DNA of 12,104 bases from JBOHSA01 sp050732995. Its GTDB lineage: Bacteria; Gemmatimonadota; Gemmatimonadetes; Gemmatimonadales; GWC2-71-9. The first letter of the stretch is position 1; each line of letters opens with the position of its first letter. The DNA lies in assembly GCA_050732995.1 (NCBI GenBank), contig JBOHSA010000069.1, forward strand, positions 1 through 12,104, given 5' to 3'. The notes under the pieces were generated by a model. The model made no database searches and was not told the origin of the DNA. It saw nothing but the letters and a program-made list of their open reading frames with translations. Below, in pieces: positions 1 to 5,386 of this stretch. A program made the position numbers and the translations under genes.

Positions 1-221
1 GCCCCCCCCCCCTCCCCCCCCCCCCCCCGGGTCGGAATGGGGAAGACTTCGACGCCGTTCTGCCGCTCCCAGGTGGTCTCCACCGGCGGGTGCCCCACCG
101 GCTGGGTCCAGCGTTGCGGCACGCCGACCGTGACCTCGAGCCCGCGCGCCGCCAACGCGCGCAGCTTGCCGCGGTTGGCCGGCTCGACGTAGGTGTGGGA
201 GATGATCAGGACGCGACGCAT
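1..221 (-). CDS. Glycosyltransferase, N-terminal fragment (partial)
   Basis: The reading frame begins with ATG at 221 and runs off the left edge of the window. The N-terminus reads MRRVLIISHTYVEPANRGKL, followed by an LRALAARGLEVTVGVP stretch and a VEVFPIP strand. A beta strand, an HTYVEP turn, an NRGK helix start and then VTVGVP is the usual opening of a GT-B fold glycosyltransferase (family 4 / group 1). I infer a cytoplasmic or membrane-associated sugar transferase for surface polysaccharide, which fits the HldA and Wzi-like genes on the same strand. No clear Shine-Dalgarno sequence precedes the ATG. After PIPTRG the frame enters a poly-G run (on this strand) and would encode only glycine, so the sequence beyond about residue 64 is suspect. 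The donor and acceptor sugars cannot be told from this fragment. Confidence 0.6.
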   Translation of the reverse strand, partial: MRRVLIISHTYVEPANRGKLRALAARGLEVTVGVPQRWTQPVGHPPVETTWERQNGVEVFPIPTRGGGGEGGG

Positions 222-242
222 GAGATCAAGTGCATCGAGGAA

Positions 243-316
243 TGGGCGGCACAGGACTCGAACCTGTGACCTCCGGTATGTGAGACCGGCGCTCTAACCA
301 GCTGAGCTAGCCACCC
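243..316 (-). tRNA. tRNA-Val (anticodon CAC)
   Basis: On the minus strand this folds as a 74-nt cloverleaf. The acceptor GGGTGGC pairs with GCCGCCC, with one T-G wobble. The D arm is AGCTCAGCTGGTTAGAGC, the anticodon stem CCGGT/ACCGG encloses loop CTCACAT, and the T arm is ACAGG-TTCGAGT-CCTGT. The loop places CAC as anticodon, reading GUG valine codons, which are the favoured ones in this GC-rich genome. The discriminator is A. The 3' CCA is not encoded, since TT follows, so a CCA-adding enzyme is implied. It lies 10 nt downstream of the next tRNA and was probably co-transcribed with it. Confidence 0.95.
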
Positions 317-326
317 GCCTTTAGCG

Positions 327-400
327 TGGGCCCTGGAGGATTTGAACCTCCGACCTACGGATTATGAGTCCGCTGCTCTAACCATCTGAGCTAAGGGCCC
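327..400 (-). tRNA. tRNA with CAT anticodon, probably tRNA-Ile2 (lysidine type)
   Basis: A 74-nt cloverleaf on the minus strand. The acceptor GGGCCCT/AGGGCCC is fully paired, and the anticodon stem GCGGA/TCCGT (one G-T wobble) encloses loop CTCATAA, giving anticodon CAT. The T arm is GGAGG-TTCAAAT-CCTCC and the discriminator is A; no CCA is encoded. CAT can belong to initiator Met, elongator Met or Ile2. The stem sequence, the TTAGCTCAG start of the D arm and the GAGCAG...ACTCATAATC pattern closely resemble known bacterial tRNA-Ile2 genes such as E. coli ileX. It is not an initiator: it lacks the three G-C pairs below the anticodon loop. If it is Ile2, TilS would modify C34 to lysidine so that it reads AUA. 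Elongator Met remains possible. Confidence 0.93.
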
Positions 401-411
401 GCGAGACGGCA

Positions 412-417
412 AATATA
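412..417 (-). promoter_or_regulatory. Possible -10 box of the tRNA pair
   Basis: The minus strand reads TATATT, which ends 11 nt before the first base of the CAT tRNA. That distance suits a -10 hexamer with a start site about 4 nt upstream of the mature tRNA. The matching -35 position, about 17 nt further upstream, falls inside the heptamer repeat arm and has no good TTGACA match. The promoter is therefore either weak at -35 or was partly replaced by the repeat. The AT-rich patch stands out against the GC-rich surroundings. Confidence 0.4.
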
Positions 418-419
418 AG

Positions 420-508
420 TGCGGAGTGCGGAATGTGGAATGCGGAATGTCGCGATGGGCGTCGTGGCGCACGACCTCGCCCTGCAATTCCGCACTCCGC
501 ACTCCGCA
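420..508. repeat. Heptamer inverted-repeat element 1
   Basis: The left arm 420-449 holds four head-to-tail heptamers: TGCGGAG, TGCGGAA, TGTGGAA, TGCGGAA. The right arm 488-508 holds three reverse-complement heptamers: TTCCGCA, CTCCGCA, CTCCGCA. The 38-nt core between them is GC-rich and has no ORF of its own. The arms can pair into one long hairpin. The element sits between the tRNA promoter and the 3' end of hldA, whose TGA stop (512-510) lies 2 nt beyond the right arm. It shares arm units and polarity with four other elements in the window. Confidence 0.85.
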
Positions 509-509
509 A

Positions 510-1559
510 TCAAAGCAGCCCCCCCCGTCTCAGCTTCCCCAGCTGATCGAACCACGCCTCGTGCACCGCCAGCACGTCGGCGGGCGAGACGGTGGCGACG
601 CCCGACTTGCCGACCTCGATGCCCGCGGCGTAGTTGGCGACCTGGGCCGCTTCGCGCACGCTCGCGCCCGCGGCGAGGGCCGTGCCCACCCAGGCCGTTA
701 CGGTGTCGCCGGCTCCCGAGACGTCGAACACCTCGCGCGCCATGGTCGGAATGCGGGTGATCTGCTTGTCCTTCGTGACCAGCACCATCCCTTCGGCGCC
801 GAGCGTGAGCAGCAGGTTGTCTACGCCGAGCTGGTCGAGCGAGGTGGGCAGGGCGTCGGGGTGCGCCAGATCGAGCGTGGCGCCCATCGCCTGCTCCAGC
901 TCCCGCCGGTTGGGCTTGAACACCGTGGCGCCGCGATACGTGAAGAAGTTCTTGAACTTGGGGTCGACGACGACCGGGACGCCGCGCTTGCGCGCCAGGG
1001 CCAGCCCGCGCTCGATCACCTGGGGGGTGAGCGTCCCCTTGTTGTAGTCCTCGATCACCAGCGCGTCCGCGTCGCCCATCGCCCGGTCGAGCTCGGCCTG
1101 GACCTGCTCCATGGTGCGTTGCGGGATCGCCTCCTCGACCTCCTCGTCGATCCGGACGACCTGCTGCCCGCGCGCGACGACGCGGGTCTTGGAGGTGGTG
1201 GGCCGCGCGGCCGCGACCACGAGGTGGCCGTCGGTGAGGCGGCTTTGCGCCAGCTCGCCGCGGAACGAGTCGCCCCGGGCGTCGTCTCCGATCACCGCCA
1301 CCAGGCGGCACTCGGCCCCGATCGCCGCGACGTTGGCGGCGACGTTGGCCGCGCCGCCCAGCGCGTAGCGGCGCGCGCGCACCGTGACCACCGGCACCGG
1401 CGCTTCGGGCGAGATCCGCTCCGCCTCGCCCGCCAGGTAGATGTCGAGCATCGCGTCGCCCACGACGACGATGCGGCACGCGGCCATCTTCCCCAGTAAC
1501 GCTTCGAGGCGCTCGCGGGTAAAGCGGGTGGGGGAGTCGGGGTGGGTCACGTGACGCAT
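510..1559 (-). CDS. hldA: D-glycero-beta-D-manno-heptose-7-phosphate kinase (RfaE1/HldA type)
   Basis: A 349-residue PfkB/ribokinase-family sugar kinase. In the ADP-heptose pathway it would phosphorylate heptose-7-phosphate at C1 in the cytoplasm, supplying precursor for the LPS inner core. Visible marks are VVVGDAMLD (31-39), the RfaE signature ERISPEAPVPVV (48-59), GGAANVAANVAAIG (68-81), RIDEE (136-140), DYNKGTLT (171-178), DPK (199-201), KPN (215-217), LTLGAEG (251-257) and the catalytic DVSGAGDT (279-286) with D285 as general base. The C-terminal nucleotidyltransferase domain of bifunctional HldE is absent, so a separate RfaE2/HldC is expected elsewhere. I chose ATG at 1559: upstream in-frame codons are only translated heptamer repeat (RNAECG). 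Both gene ends abut repeat elements. No Shine-Dalgarno sequence is visible because the upstream region is repeat. Confidence 0.92.
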   Translation of the reverse strand: MRHVTHPDSPTRFTRERLEALLGKMAACRIVVVGDAMLDIYLAGEAERISPEAPVPVVTVRARRYALGGAANVAANVAAIGAECRLVAVIGDDARGDSFRGELAQSRLTDGHLVVAAARPTTSKTRVVARGQQVVRIDEEVEEAIPQRTMEQVQAELDRAMGDADALVIEDYNKGTLTPQVIERGLALARKRGVPVVVDPKFKNFFTYRGATVFKPNRRELEQAMGATLDLAHPDALPTSLDQLGVDNLLLTLGAEGMVLVTKDKQITRIPTMAREVFDVSGAGDTVTAWVGTALAAGASVREAAQVANYAAGIEVGKSGVATVSPADVLAVHEAWFDQLGKLRRGGLL

Positions 1560-1563
1560 CCGG

Positions 1564-1730
1564 TGCGGAATGCGGAGTGTACCCAAATGCGGAGTGCGGA
1601 GTGCGGAATGCACAGAATGCGGAGTGCGGAATGCGGAATGCGGAATTGAAGGGTTGGTTCGATCCACGAGGTGACCACCGTATTCGACCCCGGCGCGGTC
1701 CATTCCGCACTCCGCATTCCGCATTTCGCA
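1564..1730. repeat. Heptamer inverted-repeat element 2 (expanded left arm)
   Basis: The left arm 1564-1645 holds nine intact TGCGGAR heptamers, interrupted at 1578-1587 (TGTACCCAAA) and at 1609-1617 (TGCACAGAA). The interruptions look like degenerate units. The right arm 1703-1730 holds TTCCGCA, CTCCGCA, TTCCGCA and TTTCGCA. The 57-nt core begins TTGAAGGG, close to the TAGAAGGG core edge of elements 5 and 6. The element fills the gap between hldA (start 1559) and the wzi-like gene (stop 1732), so any transcript joining the two genes would carry a large hairpin. No credible ORF lies in the core. Confidence 0.85.
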
Positions 1731-1731
1731 T

Positions 1732-3234
1732 TCACGGCAGTAAGCTCTCCCGCTTGAACCGATACGTCATGCCGACCGATCCCACCCAGCGGGTGCGCGC
1801 CGCGCCGGGCGTGTGGCCCGCGTTGCGCACCAGATGGACCCCGCCGTCGCCGGCGAGGCTCAACGGGCCCGCCTCGAGCCGGGCCGAGAGGGCGAGCCGC
1901 ACGGTACGCTCGACGACCCCGGCCAGAAAGGTCGGCGTCGTGGTGAACTCCGCCACCGCGGGGTAGGGATTCCGGAAATCGCCCTCGCCCTGGCGCAGCA
2001 AGGTGACTTCGGGTCCGAGGAGCGCCGGACCGGCCAGGAGAGTCGCGCGAGCCGTGAGCTGATCGTAGTCCGAGAAGTTCCGCGCGAGACCGACGCCACG
2101 CCGCATGAACGTCTCCGCCGCGTTCGGCGTGCGGTAGGTGAGGTTCGCCACGCGGGTGTAGAAGACGGACCAGGCGGTTCGCCCCAGGCCCCCCAGGGCG
2201 CCGACGGTCAGCCCGTATGAGGTCGGCTCCTCGTCGCCGGCACTCGAGCGATCGACCTGGATGTCGTCGATCAGGATCGAGGCGAACACCGCTGTGCGGC
2301 CGAGGTGCGACTGCACGTCCACGCCGACCAGATTGTTGGGCGTGCTGCCCTGGTCGTACTGCGCCAGCAGACCGAGGTTCAGGATGTTCGCGAACCAGGG
2401 CTCGAGCTCCCGGTCCGGCCCGGCCAAGAGCGTGCCCTCCCACAGCGCGATGGTCGTGGCGCCGGGAGGGCGAACGATCAATCGGTGCGCCACGAGGTAT
2501 CGCTGGTTCACCACGCCGGCCGTGTCCACGAGATCGTCGAGTTGGGTGATCACCCCTTCGAATCGGATCCCCGACGTGCCCACGCTCAAGCCGAAGTGGT
2601 CGTAGCTGTAGGGAGCCGGCGACAGCAGGAGGCCCTCCACCGCGGTGGGCCCCCAGTTGCGGTCCAACGAGCCGAAGAACAGCTCGCCGAATCGCCACTG
2701 GGCGCTGAAATACGCCTCGGCGTTTCGGCCCGCCACGACGCGGTCTTTTTTCCCCTCGTAGTCCGGGTCGTACTTGAGTCTGCTGTCGAAATAGGGATGG
2801 GAGACGGCCGCCACCGGGCCGAACGCGAGCTGCACGGCGAGGCCACCGGCGACGGTCGCATGCCCGGGTCCCGCGGGCCGCAGCGGGTCGCGCCGGGCGT
2901 GCGACCCCGCGCCCGCCGCCACGTGGCCGTCCACCCGCCCCCAGGGCCCCTGCTCCCGGCGTGTGAGGTCGGCCAGCAGCCGCCCCACGATCCGGCGCTC
3001 GCCGGTCGAGAGCGCCACGGTGTCGACCGCCCGGAGCGCCGTCACCAGGGCCGCCTGGCGCAGCGGCCGGGTGAGCGGCGCCGGATCCGCCATCGCCCCG
3101 CGCGCGATGAGGTGATCCACGTACGGCATACCCCAATAATGAAGGGGCACGTAGGCGGACGCTTCCTGGGCGGCCAGTGGGACTGCTGCCAGACGCCACG
3201 ACGCCACGACGCCAAGCAGAAGCACGGTACGCAT
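1732..3234 (-). CDS. Wzi-like capsule assembly / outer-membrane beta-barrel protein
   Basis: A 500-residue exported protein. A signal peptide (MRTVLLLGVVASWRLAAVPL, then AAQ, cleavage probably before EASAYVPL) is followed by a SAYVPLHYWGMPYVDHLIARG segment of the kind seen before large surface barrels. The rest is alternating short amphipathic strands with many G, Y, R and aromatic residues. The motif FGSLDRNWGPTAVEGLLLS (about 198-216) resembles the conserved WGP segment of the Wzi capsule-assembly family, and the chain ends with a barrel-like VGSVGMTYRFKRESLLP. I infer an outer-membrane porin-like protein that binds or helps assemble surface polysaccharide. ATG 3234 was chosen over 3276 because it begins the signal peptide directly. 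The TGA stop lies 2 nt beyond repeat element 2. The signal-peptide coding region contains an octamer tandem repeat. Family assignment is moderate; the export and barrel call is firmer. Confidence 0.7.
   Translation of the reverse strand: MRTVLLLGVVASWRLAAVPLAAQEASAYVPLHYWGMPYVDHLIARGAMADPAPLTRPLRQAALVTALRAVDTVALSTGERRIVGRLLADLTRREQGPWGRVDGHVAAGAGSHARRDPLRPAGPGHATVAGGLAVQLAFGPVAAVSHPYFDSRLKYDPDYEGKKDRVVAGRNAEAYFSAQWRFGELFFGSLDRNWGPTAVEGLLLSPAPYSYDHFGLSVGTSGIRFEGVITQLDDLVDTAGVVNQRYLVAHRLIVRPPGATTIALWEGTLLAGPDRELEPWFANILNLGLLAQYDQGSTPNNLVGVDVQSHLGRTAVFASILIDDIQVDRSSAGDEEPTSYGLTVGALGGLGRTAWSVFYTRVANLTYRTPNAAETFMRRGVGLARNFSDYDQLTARATLLAGPALLGPEVTLLRQGEGDFRNPYPAVAEFTTTPTFLAGVVERTVRLALSARLEAGPLSLAGDGGVHLVRNAGHTPGAARTRWVGSVGMTYRFKRESLLP
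3193..3216. repeat. Octamer tandem ACGCCAMG inside the wzi signal-peptide region
   Basis: Three head-to-tail octamers: ACGCCACG, ACGCCACG, ACGCCAAG. On the coding (minus) strand they read CTTGGCGT, CGTGGCGT, CGTGGCGT and encode the GVVASWR part of the signal peptide. The first minus-strand unit differs by one base from CTTAGCGT, a unit of the plus-strand array at 3276-3331. The two arrays are therefore roughly inverted copies around a 59-nt spacer. Confidence 0.65.
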
Positions 3235-3275
3235 CGGTCGCGGAATCTCGCCCTGCCCCTGGGGACAAGCAACCA

Positions 3276-3331
3276 CTTAGCCGCTTAGCCTCTTACCCTC
3301 TTAGCGTCTTAGCCTCCTAGCCTCTATCCTT
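3276..3331 (+). repeat. Octamer tandem array, consensus CTTAGCCT, seven units
   Basis: Seven consecutive 8-mers: CTTAGCCG, CTTAGCCT, CTTACCCT, CTTAGCGT, CTTAGCCT, CCTAGCCT, and a decayed CTATCCTT. The array fills the divergent intergenic region between the wzi-like gene (start 3234, minus) and the asparaginase (start 3339, plus), and ends 7 nt before the asparaginase ATG. Any promoter or ribosome-binding site for either gene must lie in or beside it; TATCCT at 3325-3330 is a weak -10 candidate that would give a nearly leaderless transcript. The unit length and sequence differ from the heptamer family. Confidence 0.8.
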
Positions 3332-3338
3332 CGCGTCT

Positions 3339-4382
3339 ATGTTCGTCGACCTGATCCGCGGCTCCGTCGTCGAATCCCGTCACCGCGTGCACGTCGCCGT
3401 GGTGGACGCCGCAGGCCGGCTCGTGGGCCGGGCCGGCGATCCCGCGCTGGTCACGTTCTGGCGCTCGGCGGCGAAGCCGTTCCAGGCCCTGCCGCTCGTG
3501 CTGGACGGCGCCGTCGAGCGCTTCGGGATCGGCTCGGCCGAGCTCGCGCTGTGCTGCGCCTCGCACTCGAGCGAGCCGGCCCAGGTGCAACTGGTGCGCG
3601 AGTTCCTCCAGAAGATCGACTGCGCGGAGCGCGACCTCTTGTGCGGCCCGCACCCGCCGCTCTCCGAGGCGGTCGCCAAGGATTGCCAGACGCGCGGTGT
3701 GCGGCTGACCGCCGTGTACTCCAATTGCTCGGGCAAGCACACCGGCATGCTCGCCCTGGCGCGCCACCACGGCTGGCCTACGGAGGGCTACACCCGGCCG
3801 GACCATCCCGTGCAGCAGCGCTGCCTCGCCGAGGTGAGCCGGTGGACCGAAGTCCCGGCGGGGTCCATCGGCACGGCGACCGACGGCTGCGGCGTGGTGT
3901 GCTACGCGCTGCCGCTGCAGAACATGGCGGGGGGGTATGCGAGGCTAGCGAATGCGGAATGGGGAATGCGCAATGCGGAATGGCATGGGAACGTCGGACA
4001 GCGGCACACGGCGGCGAACATCCCTGGTCAAAACCGCACTCCGCATTCCGCATTCCGCATTGTGGAGTCAATGCTCCGCCATCCCGAGCTGGTCGCCGGG
4101 GAAGGCCGGCCCTGCACCGAGCTGATGCGGGCGCATCCCGGGCGCGTCGTCGCGAAGGTAGGGGCCGAGGGCGTGTACAGCGCGCTGCTCACGCGGGAGA
4201 GGCTGGGCGTGACCCTCAAGATCGAGGACGGCCACGGCGGCGCCGCGGCGCTGGCGCTCGCCGCCGTGCTGGCCGAGCTGGGGCTCCGGCCCCAGCCGCC
4301 CTCCCTGCTGGTGAAGCCCACGGTCAATTCGCGCGGCGACGTGGTGGGCGAGATGCGGGTAAATGGAGGCCTCACGAAATGA
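3339..4382 (+). CDS. L-asparaginase II family (Rhizobium etli AnsA type) with an in-frame repeat insert
   Basis: A 347-residue member of the asparaginase_II family, predicted to hydrolyse L-asparagine to aspartate and ammonia in the cytoplasm. Family blocks are present: WRSAAKPFQALP (41-52), CCASHSSEPAQVQ (72-84), YSNCSGKHTGML (127-138), ATDGCGVVCYALPL (180-193), RVVAKVGAEGVYSA (269-282) and EDGHGG (296-301). By comparison with the R. etli enzyme the likely catalytic residues are S43/K46, S75 and K273, and the metal site C130, K133 and C184. Residues of about 204-243 are the translation of heptamer element 3 (NAEWGMRNAEW ... RTPHSAFRI) and separate two conserved blocks without breaking the frame. 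All key residues flank the insert. ATG 3339 is the only sensible start. The 3' end overlaps the possible ATG of the next gene by 20 nt. Whether the enzyme still folds is open. Confidence 0.88.
   Translation: MFVDLIRGSVVESRHRVHVAVVDAAGRLVGRAGDPALVTFWRSAAKPFQALPLVLDGAVERFGIGSAELALCCASHSSEPAQVQLVREFLQKIDCAERDLLCGPHPPLSEAVAKDCQTRGVRLTAVYSNCSGKHTGMLALARHHGWPTEGYTRPDHPVQQRCLAEVSRWTEVPAGSIGTATDGCGVVCYALPLQNMAGGYARLANAEWGMRNAEWHGNVGQRHTAANIPGQNRTPHSAFRIVESMLRHPELVAGEGRPCTELMRAHPGRVVAKVGAEGVYSALLTRERLGVTLKIEDGHGGAAALALAAVLAELGLRPQPPSLLVKPTVNSRGDVVGEMRVNGGLTK
3953..4059. repeat. Heptamer inverted-repeat element 3, inside the asparaginase gene
   Basis: The left arm 3953-3980 has four units (TGCGGAA, TGGGGAA, TGCGCAA, TGCGGAA). 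The right arm 4032-4059 has four units (AACCGCA, CTCCGCA, TTCCGCA, TTCCGCA). The core is 51 nt. Both arms are exactly 28 nt, as in elements 5 and 6. The copy lies wholly in coding sequence and is read through in the asparaginase frame. The degenerate left-arm units (GGGG, GCGC) remove some pairing and suggest an older insertion. Confidence 0.85.
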
Positions 4383-5052
4383 AACGATTGCGGAATGCGG
4401 ATTGCGGAATGGTAATGTGAGTCCTGCGAACGGGTCCGTGTTGGATCTTCGGACCAGCGCCCTCGTCCAGGTCGCGACGGCGATCGCCCAAGGGAACGAA
4501 GCGGCGCTGCGGGACCGGCTGCGCGCGGCGCGCGGCGCGGGCGTGCCCCCGGGATGGATCGAGGAGCTGCTGCTCCAGAGCCTGCTCAACGTGGGGTATC
4601 CGCTTACCCTGGCCGCGTTCGCCGTCTGGCGCGACGTCGCGGGACCCGTCCAGGACGCTGGAGAAGCGGTCAGGCACGCGGAGTGGGAGGCCTGGCGGCA
4701 GCGCGGCGAGCAGGCGTGCGCCGCGGTGTACGGCCGGACGTATCACAAGCTGCTCGTGAACCTGCGCGGGCTGCATCCGGCGCTCGAGGCGCTCGTGGTC
4801 GTGGACGCGTACGGCAAGCTCCTGGGCCGCCCGGGGCTCGACCCCAAGCGGCGGGAGCTGTGCACGCTGGCGGCGATCGCGATGCTCGACGCGCCCAAGC
4901 AGCTCCATGCGCACCTGCGGGGCGCGCTCAACACCGGATCCAGCCGGGAGGAAGTGGATGCGGTGCTGGCGCTGGTCGAGGCGGACGCGGGGGCGGAGCG
5001 GGCGCTGCGAGTGTGGGAGATTTGGGCGGATGTGCGCGGTAGAAACCTCTAA
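4363..5052 (+). CDS. Carboxymuconolactone decarboxylase / AhpD-like family protein
   Basis: An all-helical protein of 229 residues if begun at ATG 4363. The C-terminal half holds a CMD-family block: LVVVDAYGKLLGRPGLDPKRRELCTLAAIAML (144-175), then QLHAHLRGALNTGSSREEV (180-198). The N-terminal half (about 34-92) has a related helical pattern ending LLQSLLNVGYPLTLAAFAVW, so the protein may be a duplicated or two-part CMD fold. The CxxC redox pair of AhpD is not present; single C167 and H182/H184 are visible. The substrate is unknown. The start is uncertain. ATG 4363 overlaps the asparaginase and makes residues 10-17 translated heptamer repeat (AECGLRNG). GTG at 4417 or 4438 would begin just past the repeat and fit the family better. 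The repeat probably rewrote the original junction between the two genes. Confidence 0.78.
   Translation: MEASRNETIAECGLRNGNVSPANGSVLDLRTSALVQVATAIAQGNEAALRDRLRAARGAGVPPGWIEELLLQSLLNVGYPLTLAAFAVWRDVAGPVQDAGEAVRHAEWEAWRQRGEQACAAVYGRTYHKLLVNLRGLHPALEALVVVDAYGKLLGRPGLDPKRRELCTLAAIAMLDAPKQLHAHLRGALNTGSSREEVDAVLALVEADAGAERALRVWEIWADVRGRNL
4389..4409 (+). repeat. Solo heptamer arm (locus 4)
   Basis: Three head-to-tail units, TGCGGAA, TGCGGAT and TGCGGAA, lie 6 nt after the asparaginase stop. No reverse-complement arm follows within the CMD-family gene, so this is a half element: a remnant, an excision scar, or a seed array. It overlaps the 5' end of the CMD gene if ATG 4363 is used. Confidence 0.75.
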
Positions 5053-5053
5053 A

Positions 5054-5374
5054 TGCGGAATGCGGAATGCGGAATGCGGAATAGAAGGGCGGGGTCGTGG
5101 CGCCAACTGATCTGAAGGATCGAACCCGAGTGTTCGCCTTGGCTATCATCCACCTGGTGGAAGCTCTCCCGCGAGGACGCACGGCCGATGTGATGGGCAA
5201 CCAATTACTCCGTGCCGGGACTTCGGTTGGTGCGAACTATCGGTCTGCCTGTCGCGCCAGATCGCGAAAAGAGTTCGTGGCCAGATTAGGCGTCGTGGAG
5301 GAGGAAGCCGACGAAGCTCAGTTCTGGCGGCGGACCCCCCGTTCAATTCCGCATTCCGCACTCCGCATTCCGCA
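5054..5374 (+). mobile_element. Heptamer inverted-repeat element 5, carrying an S23-type ORF
   Basis: The left arm 5054-5081 is four perfect TGCGGAA units; the right arm 5347-5374 is TTCCGCA, TTCCGCA, CTCCGCA, TTCCGCA. The core starts TAGAAGGGC and ends GTTCAA, as in element 6. Inside lies a four-helix-bundle ORF whose 3' end runs into the right arm. Codon use inside the core is less GC-biased than in neighbouring genes. The left arm starts 1 nt after the CMD-family stop, and the right arm ends 12 nt before the obgE ATG, so the element fills the whole gene junction. There is no transposase; if the element moves it does so with help in trans. Mobility is inference from the repeated structure. 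Confidence 0.6.
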
Positions 5375-5378
5375 TTAG
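5097..5378 (+). CDS. Truncated four-helix-bundle protein (S23 / 23S rRNA intervening-sequence family)
   Basis: A GTG-started ORF of 93 residues. Residues 4-76 match the S23/IVP four-helix-bundle pattern: DLKDRTRVFALAIIHLVEAL, then QLLRAGTSVGANYRSACRAR, then FVARLGVVEEEADEAQFW. Proteins of this family usually run about 115-125 residues, with two further helices after EADEAxFWLE. Here the family sequence stops at FW (about residue 77), and the remaining residues (RSIPHSALRIPH) are simply the right heptamer arm in translation. So the 3' third of the gene has been lost, and this is a remnant or a shortened form. Family members occur in 23S rRNA intervening sequences, and the diversity-generating-retroelement protein Avd is structurally similar; function here is unknown. 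A purine-rich GAAGGGCGGGG precedes the GTG. Flanking inverted repeats on both sides suggest it is cargo. Confidence 0.72.
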   Translation: MAPTDLKDRTRVFALAIIHLVEALPRGRTADVMGNQLLRAGTSVGANYRSACRARSRKEFVARLGVVEEEADEAQFWRRTPRSIPHSALRIPH

Positions 5379-5386
5379 GGGCGGGG

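Noticed and set aside
391..1731. Minus-strand frame of 446 codons over hldA and repeats
   Set aside because: It begins in translated heptamers and runs out of frame with the clear kinase gene; composition is that of a GC shadow.
1547..3268. Long minus-strand open frame of 573 codons across the wzi-like gene
   Set aside because: It is low-complexity, rich in R, G, A and P, has no domain pattern, and overlaps the real gene in another frame, as expected at high GC.
5097..5378. S23-type ORF as an intervening sequence within a 23S rRNA gene
   Set aside because: No rRNA sequence flanks it; it lies between two protein-coding genes.
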